DNA of 43,593 bases, taken from Chromatiaceae bacterium (GTDB lineage: Bacteria; Pseudomonadota; Gammaproteobacteria; Chromatiales; Chromatiaceae). The stretch lies in NCBI GenBank assembly GCA_024639005.1, contig JAHEJD010000011.1, positions 17,837-61,429 of the forward strand, read 5' to 3'. Below are positions 40,620 through 43,593 of this stretch, in pieces. Position numbers and translations under genes: made by a program. The stretch's first letter is position 1. Each line of letters starts with the position of its first letter. Under the pieces are notes generated by a model. The model had not been told where the DNA came from. It was given only the letters and a program-made list of their open reading frames with translations, and made no database searches.

Positions 40620-42362
40620 ATGTTGCCAAACGCCAGACACCTCACCCTGCGCGCCGTGATCAGCGGCGTTCTGATCGGGGCCCTGCTGACGCCCTGCAAC
40701 ATCTACTCCGGACTGAAGATCGGTTGGTCGTTCAATATCTCCATCATTGCGCTGCTGCTCGCCACCGGTTTCTGGACCCTGCTCGCGCGCCTGCGCTTGA
40801 CCGACGGTCTCGGCGCCGGTGAGGCGAATATCACCCAGACCACCGCCTCGTCATCGGCCAATATCATCTCCGGCGGTCTGGTGGCCCCGATCCCGGCCCT
40901 GGCGATGCTCTCGGGCGGCAATCTGGCATCGACACAGCTGATCCCCTGGGTGTTCGCCGTCAGTTTTCTCGGTATCTGGGTGGCCTGGTATCTGCGGGCG
41001 TCGCTGATCCTGCGCACCGATCTGCCCTTTCCGACCGGTCGCGCCACCGCGGAGACGCTGCTCGAGATCTTCGACAGGGGTCGCGAGGCCGCGCTCAAGC
41101 TGCGCGTGCTGCTGAGCGCGACGCTGCTGGCCAGTATGCTGAAGTGGCTCGACAGTGGTCTGCTCAGCCTGCCGCGGCCGAGCCTCGGCTTTGTCCTGCC
41201 GGCCGCCGGCAAGCTGTCCGGTTTCGGCGGCATCAGCGCGAAGAACCTGACCTTCACCTTGGATCCCTCGCTGATGCTGGTCGGCTTCGGCGCCATCATT
41301 GGCTTCCGCGCCGGCATCTCACTGCTGCTCGGTGGAATCATCTCCTGGGGACTGCTGGGCCCCTGGGGGCTGACCCAGGGATTTATCGCACCCGGCGCCG
41401 ATGACCCAGACACCAGCTGGTTCGCCACCATGATCGAATGGCTGCTTTGGCCGGGCGTCTCGCTGATGGTGGGCGCCGCGTTGACGCGTTTTACATTGCA
41501 GGCGCTGAGCAACCGCAAGGCATCGCACACCACTATCGGCGACGTCGGCAACGATGGCGCGCGTCTCCCCAGGGTGATCGGGCTTGCAGTGGCCAGCGCG
41601 CTGGTGGTGATCGCGCAGGTCTGGATCTTCGGCATTCACTGGTTGATCGCGACACTGGCGATACCGATCGCGTTCCTGCTCGCCATGGTGGCATCGCGCG
41701 TCGTCGGCGAGACGGGTATCCCGCCGATCGGCGCCATCGGCAAGGTCTCACAACTGACGACCGGCGTCACCGCACCCGGCGAGACCACCGCCAATCTGAT
41801 CGGTGCCAACGTGGCCGGCGGCGCCGCGGGTCAGAGCGCCGATCTCCTCAACGATCTCAAGGTCGGCCACATGATCGGTGCACCCCCCCAGCCGCAGATC
41901 GTCGCGCAGTTCTTTGGCATCCTCACCGGCAGCCTGGTCGGCAGCATGGTCTACCTGCATCTGATTCCGGATCCGGCCGGAATGCTGATCACCGACGAAT
42001 GGCCGGCACCGGCCGTCGCGACATGGAAGGTGGTCGCCGAGAGCCTTGGCGGTGGACTGACGGCGATCCCGACCAGCGCCCTCTGGGCGATCGCGCTGGG
42101 TGGCGTCTGTGGTGCGGCCGGGGCCTGGCTGCAGCATTTCCGCGCCCCGCGCTGGCTGCCGAATATGCCTGCCTTGGGGTTGGCCATGGTGATTCCGGCC
42201 TCGATCGCCATCACCATGTTCCTGGGCAGTCTGATCGCCAGGCTGCTCGAACGCTTTCGACCCAACCTGGCACAGCGCTTCACCATTGCCGCGGCATCGG
42301 GATTGATCGCCGGCGAGAGCCTGAGCGGCGTGGCGCGGGCGCTGCTGGGGATCGTTGGATGA
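40620..42362 (+). CDS. OPT family (oligopeptide) transporter
   Basis: A 580-residue membrane protein with about 14-16 hydrophobic helices, of the OPT superfamily. Family stretches include GALLTPCNIYSGLKIGWSFN near the start, GAGEANITQTTASSSANII, LPFPTGRATAETL, GETGIPPIGAIGKVSQ and GAPPQPQIVAQFFGI. Members move oligopeptides or metal chelates; the substrate here is unknown. The 190 bp upstream hold no convincing gene. It is convergent with the PilZ gene, with 35 bp between the stops. Confidence 0.88.
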   Translation: MLPNARHLTLRAVISGVLIGALLTPCNIYSGLKIGWSFNISIIALLLATGFWTLLARLRLTDGLGAGEANITQTTASSSANIISGGLVAPIPALAMLSGGNLASTQLIPWVFAVSFLGIWVAWYLRASLILRTDLPFPTGRATAETLLEIFDRGREAALKLRVLLSATLLASMLKWLDSGLLSLPRPSLGFVLPAAGKLSGFGGISAKNLTFTLDPSLMLVGFGAIIGFRAGISLLLGGIISWGLLGPWGLTQGFIAPGADDPDTSWFATMIEWLLWPGVSLMVGAALTRFTLQALSNRKASHTTIGDVGNDGARLPRVIGLAVASALVVIAQVWIFGIHWLIATLAIPIAFLLAMVASRVVGETGIPPIGAIGKVSQLTTGVTAPGETTANLIGANVAGGAAGQSADLLNDLKVGHMIGAPPQPQIVAQFFGILTGSLVGSMVYLHLIPDPAGMLITDEWPAPAVATWKVVAESLGGGLTAIPTSALWAIALGGVCGAAGAWLQHFRAPRWLPNMPALGLAMVIPASIAITMFLGSLIARLLERFRPNLAQRFTIAAASGLIAGESLSGVARALLGIVG

Positions 42363-42397
42363 CCCGACGCCTGGCCGGCTGGTGGGAGATTTCCGGG

Positions 42398-42799
42398 TTA
42401 CGGCTTCAGGTGTGTCTGACTCGCCTGTTCCACCAGCTCGGCGATAGCACGCTGCTGCGCAGCATCCGGTGCGACAAACGCCACTGCGACGACATACTGG
42501 TCGAGTGCAAGGCGACGAACGTGTACCGCCTTGCAGTCCAGGCCTCGACCGGCGGCTACCGCAGGGACGTCATCCACCGCAGAATCAGGCACCCCTGGCA
42601 GGCTGACCCACAGGCGATCGCCCGGGGTCAGCACCGTACCGCCCTGCGCGAGTGCAGTGACCGCCGCGCGGCCCATCGTGAGACCGAGTCCCGAGACCGA
42701 GATCTCGCAGGATTGCACCGACGCTCGATAGCCATCCGGGCCGTGCACGCCGACCGGCTGCGTGAATTGATAACGCGGGAATAGGCGACGTTCTTGCAT
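42398..42799 (-). CDS. PilZ domain protein (c-di-GMP effector)
   Basis: A 133-residue single-domain PilZ protein. The RxxxR motif is in ERRLFPRYQF (residues 3-12) and the second motif reads EISVSG, where the usual first residue is Asp or Asn. Binding of c-di-GMP is likely but may be altered by that change. Further family-like parts are GDRLWVSLPGV and YVVAVAFVAP. It stands alone on the minus strand between the OPT gene and nrdJ. Partner unknown; with two EAL/GGDEF proteins in the window a c-di-GMP output is plausible. Confidence 0.82.
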   Translation of the reverse strand: MQERRLFPRYQFTQPVGVHGPDGYRASVQSCEISVSGLGLTMGRAAVTALAQGGTVLTPGDRLWVSLPGVPDSAVDDVPAVAAGRGLDCKAVHVRRLALDQYVVAVAFVAPDAAQQRAIAELVEQASQTHLKP

Positions 42800-42947
42800 T
42801 GGTAGAATAGTCTAGCCATGTGTCACGCGAATATCACCCGACCAAGGGTAGGTTACCGTTACGCATACTGGGTAATCATGGCGCGACATCTCCGGCGGGT
42901 CGCAAGGTACCCTATCGCGCGACCCACCCGCGGCCGGGTCCGCGCCG

Positions 42948-43593
42948 TCAATCGTTCTCCCGTTCAAGATCGCAACAGTGCGACCCGCTCGCCTGCTCGG
43001 CGGACCGCTCGAGGACGGCGCCGGTGACGGCATTGGGTCGATAGGTCGTGCAGCCCTTGAGCCCCTGCCGGTAGGCCTTCACGTAGATCGCGTGAAAGGC
43101 ATCGAAATTAAGACTCGCGGGGACATTGACGGTCTTGGAGATCGCATTGTCGACCCAAGGCTGCAGCGCGGCCTGCATCGCCAAATGGTCATCGGGGGAC
43201 AGGTGCTGGGCGTCGACAAAGCAGTCGGGCAGCGGCCGGCCGCCAAATCGCTCGCGCCAGTGGCGCAGCGCAAAGCCGGTCAGCTGGTGCCAGGCATTGG
43301 CGCCGTCCCTGCCGCGTACCCGACGGCGGTATTCGAAGTCGAACACCGGTTCGATGCCGCTCGAGACATTGTTGGCCAACAGGCTGATGGTGCCGGTCGG
43401 CGCGATCGCGGTGAGATGACTGTTGCGTAACCCCTGCTCGGCGATGCCCTGGCGAATGTCGGACGGCAGACGCTGAATAAAGGGTCGCCGCAGCAGGGCA
43501 TCACGTTCGAAGAAGGGGAAGCTGCCCTTTTCGCCGGCCAGTTCGATCGAGGCCCGATAGGCACTGTGGCAGACGGTCTGCATCGTGCGCGTC
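42948..43593 (-). CDS. nrdJ: B12-dependent (class II) ribonucleotide reductase, C-terminal part
   Basis: The C-terminal part, 214 residues, of an adenosylcobalamin-dependent ribonucleotide reductase; the gene runs off the right edge. Diagnostic stretches are TMQTVCHSAYRASIELA, the active-site loop LTAIAPTGTISLLANNVSSG followed by IEPVFDF, NVPASLNFDAFHAIYVKA and KGCTTYRPN. The tail has a cysteine pair (SHCCDLERE), expected to shuttle electrons to the active site. It reduces ribonucleotides to deoxyribonucleotides. Only family and subunit class can be judged because the first part is missing. Confidence 0.9.
   Translation of the reverse strand, partial: TRTMQTVCHSAYRASIELAGEKGSFPFFERDALLRRPFIQRLPSDIRQGIAEQGLRNSHLTAIAPTGTISLLANNVSSGIEPVFDFEYRRRVRGRDGANAWHQLTGFALRHWRERFGGRPLPDCFVDAQHLSPDDHLAMQAALQPWVDNAISKTVNVPASLNFDAFHAIYVKAYRQGLKGCTTYRPNAVTGAVLERSAEQASGSHCCDLEREND

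Overview
The window is 43.6 kb of GC-rich chromosomal DNA that reads as a Gammaproteobacterium. The support is a YchJ/HrpA pair, a split PntAA-PntAB-PntB transhydrogenase, an RmlBACD operon, a B12-dependent ribonucleotide reductase and a LuxO-class regulator. A sulfur-oxidising or Chromatiales-like lineage is my guess from overall flavour and is not proven by the sequence. I saw no tRNA, rRNA, CRISPR array, insertion sequence or intact prophage.

Layout. 1-6.5 kb: housekeeping genes on the minus strand (lytic transglycosylase, DUF938 methyltransferase, YchJ, HrpA), plus a very small divergent pair of a 49-residue ribbon-helix-helix protein and a 40-residue membrane peptide. 6.6-8.7 kb: a membrane GGDEF-EAL protein. 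8.7-11.6 kb: the pnt operon. 11.6-12.35 kb: a long intergenic region with nested inverted repeats and a candidate sigma-54-driven, CA-rich small RNA ending in a clear terminator. 12.35-15.8 kb: rmlBACD, making dTDP-L-rhamnose. 16.0-18.9 kb: a DUF533/TelA/XpaC operon. 19.1-29.4 kb: a signalling island. 29.6-40.4 kb: an exopolysaccharide (EPS) cluster. 40.6-43.6 kb: an OPT transporter, a PilZ protein and the C-terminal part of NrdJ, cut by the window edge.

The striking part is 19-40 kb, which reads as one wired system. A PhnD-like periplasmic binding protein, a giant hybrid kinase (PAS-PAS-HisKA-HATPase-pseudoREC-REC-Hpt) and a LuxO-like sigma-54 activator form one operon and make a complete His-Asp-His-Asp relay. 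Five -24/-12 promoters flank the surrounding operons: the sensor operon itself, a response regulator with a degenerate GGDEF and intact EAL domain, an RsbU-like phosphatase with an RsbW-like kinase, and the two halves of the EPS cluster. Four intergenic regions carry palindromes of the form TTGCA-N3-TGCAA, the known LuxO operator form in vibrios, about 95-180 bp upstream of the predicted starts. The RsbV-like STAS protein is the first gene of the EPS operon. The organisation recalls the Vibrio fischeri syp locus, but with LuxO-type operators and no Qrr RNA seen here.

The EPS cluster looks Wzx/Wzy-like: OPX lipoprotein, chain-length regulator without a kinase domain, polymerase/ligase, GT2, a WecG-type/priming-transferase fusion, a degenerate three-part protein, a flippase and a sulfotransferase. 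Rhamnose from rmlBACD may feed it, and PilZ and EAL proteins tie it to c-di-GMP. All functions are inferred from sequence reading; no database search was run.
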